DNA of 6,724 bases from the NCBI GenBank assembly GCA_002402025.1, contig NVUU01000074.1, positions 1 through 6,724 of the forward strand. The letters run 5' to 3'. The position numbers and the translations under genes were made by a program. This document shows, one piece after another, positions 5,698-6,724 of this stretch (positions within the stretch are counted from its first letter, which is position 1; every line of letters begins with the position of its first letter). A model generated the notes under the pieces. That model ran no database searches, had not been told where the DNA came from, and worked only from the letters and a program-made list of their open reading frames with translations. This DNA comes from Candidatus Aerophobota bacterium (lineage in GTDB: Bacteria; Chlamydiota; Chlamydiia; Chlamydiales; GCA-2402025).

Positions 5698-6724
5698 TAG
5701 CTTCTTTTGAAAAAGAAAAGCATGCTTTAGCTTTTCATTCTTTGCTAAGCAAAGATAAAATAGAAAGCAACATAGAGCAAACTGTTGATCCTGCTACAAG
5801 GGCTCCATGCTTTCTTGTCTGGGTGTTTAATGAAGACGACATTGATAGGGCTTTGCAGCGGCTTGAAAGTTTCAAGAAAAATCCCGATATAGAAGTTGCT
5901 CCTCCCCCTATAGAAGAGGAGGGTCCCGAGAAGCCTCTTCCTCCTCAAGAAGGTCGTGATGAAAAGCCGTATGAAGAAGTTCCTCCAGGACCCTCTGGTA
6001 AAAATGAGCAAATTAAGGGACCCATCCGAGTAAAAGCGGGCGCGTATTATTTCCGTATGCGTATGAATGCCCCTGTTACTCGTTGGATCGTGATACTTTG
6101 TGCAGTTTTATTTTTTTGGAATGCGTATCAAAAGATCACTCAAGCAAAGACGTTCCCATCGCTTAAAAAGTATTTCAGCTTAACGACACTTGATCTTGCT
6201 CTTATGTATGATGTTCCAAAAGCTATCGAAGAATTTCGCGCCTTTTTCATGTCGCATCCAGAGATTGATTTGGAAAAGCCAGATTCATGGACACAAGAAG
6301 AGAGTGCGCAGTTGAATACTATTGAGAAAGCGCCTTTTTATCGCGGTATTTATGATATTGCCCTTAATTACAAAGAGAACAAATCTCAGTTTAAGGCTGA
6401 GATGTTTCGGAAAATAAGAGAGGGGCAAGTCTGGCGCCTTTTCACACCCTGCGTCCTGCATGGGGATTTTTTGCATATCTTATTTAACATGCTGTGGCTT
6501 TGGCTACTTGGAAGGCAGGTAGAGCAGAGGATAAGGAAAACCCGCTTTATCATACTTATGTTGATCATTGGTATTGTATCAAATACATTTCAGTATTTGA
6601 TGACGGGTTCATTTTTTCTTGGGTATTCTGGTATTGTTTCTGGCCTTGGGGGATTCATTTGGCTCCGGCAGAAAAAAGCTCCTTGGGAAGGATATAGCAT
6701 CCCAAGAGCAACGCTTATCTTTTT
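5688..6724 (+). CDS. glpG: GlpG-type rhomboid intramembrane serine protease (3' end beyond window)
   Basis: Polytopic inner-membrane protease that cleaves transmembrane segments. The frame is open for 345 codons to the edge. The N-terminus (MRLIASFEKEKHALAF, about 1-66) aligns with the cytosolic domain of E. coli GlpG (MLMITSFANPRVAQAF), which fixes the ATG at 5688. A Pro/Glu-rich linker follows (about 69-105), then membrane segment 1 (about 133-149), a long first loop, and RLFTPCVLHGDFLHILFN with His258, His263 and Asn267, equivalent to H145, H150 and N154. GYSG holds the catalytic Ser314 (E. coli S201), 51 residues after His263 exactly as in E. coli. The catalytic histidine should fall near residue 367, outside the window. 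It overlaps the preceding gene by 10 bases, with GAGAAG 11 bases before the ATG, so it is the third gene of the lon operon. The first loop is about 70 residues longer than in E. coli. Confidence 0.93.
   Translation, partial: MRLIASFEKEKHALAFHSLLSKDKIESNIEQTVDPATRAPCFLVWVFNEDDIDRALQRLESFKKNPDIEVAPPPIEEEGPEKPLPPQEGRDEKPYEEVPPGPSGKNEQIKGPIRVKAGAYYFRMRMNAPVTRWIVILCAVLFFWNAYQKITQAKTFPSLKKYFSLTTLDLALMYDVPKAIEEFRAFFMSHPEIDLEKPDSWTQEESAQLNTIEKAPFYRGIYDIALNYKENKSQFKAEMFRKIREGQVWRLFTPCVLHGDFLHILFNMLWLWLLGRQVEQRIRKTRFIILMLIIGIVSNTFQYLMTGSFFLGYSGIVSGLGGFIWLRQKKAPWEGYSIPRATLIF

Noticed and set aside
5745..6011. Minus-strand open frame opposite the start of glpG
   Set aside because: The plus strand here encodes the recognisable GlpG N-terminal domain and linker, so the opposite frame is a shadow.

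Overview
The window looks like chromosomal DNA from the order Chlamydiales, probably a lineage outside Chlamydiaceae. Three things support this. The gene order dnaJ–rpsU–tsaB with a divergent lon matches, from memory, the Chlamydia trachomatis CT341–CT344 block. The S21 and Lon sequences have a strongly chlamydial look. Base composition is moderately A+T-rich. The species cannot be named from the sequence alone.

Left half, minus strand: transcription runs right to left through tsaB (1798-2454, t6A tRNA modification), rpsU (1508-1693, ribosomal protein S21) and dnaJ (228-1397, Hsp40 co-chaperone). About 100 bases separate each pair, and each gene has its own candidate promoter. The dnaJ upstream region holds a good match to the HrcA operator CIRCE (1439-1465), lying across a likely promoter, and a weak terminator for rpsU just before it. 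At the left edge (1-124) a possible new minus-strand gene begins with a good ribosome-binding site and a hydrophobic N-terminus. It is too incomplete to identify.

The 220-base divergent region (2455-2674) between tsaB and lon has a clear -10 box for tsaB, no convincing promoter for lon, a small perfect hairpin and a possible 27-codon leader ORF before lon.

Right half, plus strand: a tightly overlapping operon of lon (2675-5200, ATP-dependent protease, TTG start), a stand-alone HldE/RfaE C-domain-type nucleotidyltransferase (5197-5697, GTG start, 4-base overlap) and a GlpG-type rhomboid protease (5688 to the right edge, 10-base overlap, incomplete). The rhomboid gene is open to the window edge. 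It retains the His/His/Asn and GYSG active-site elements with the same spacing as E. coli GlpG, but carries about 110 extra residues in a Pro/Glu-rich linker and an enlarged first loop.

Taken together, the window is a proteostasis and translation neighbourhood: a chaperone, two proteases (soluble Lon and membrane rhomboid), a ribosomal protein and a tRNA-modification factor, plus one envelope-sugar-type enzyme. No mobile element, CRISPR array, tRNA or rRNA was seen.
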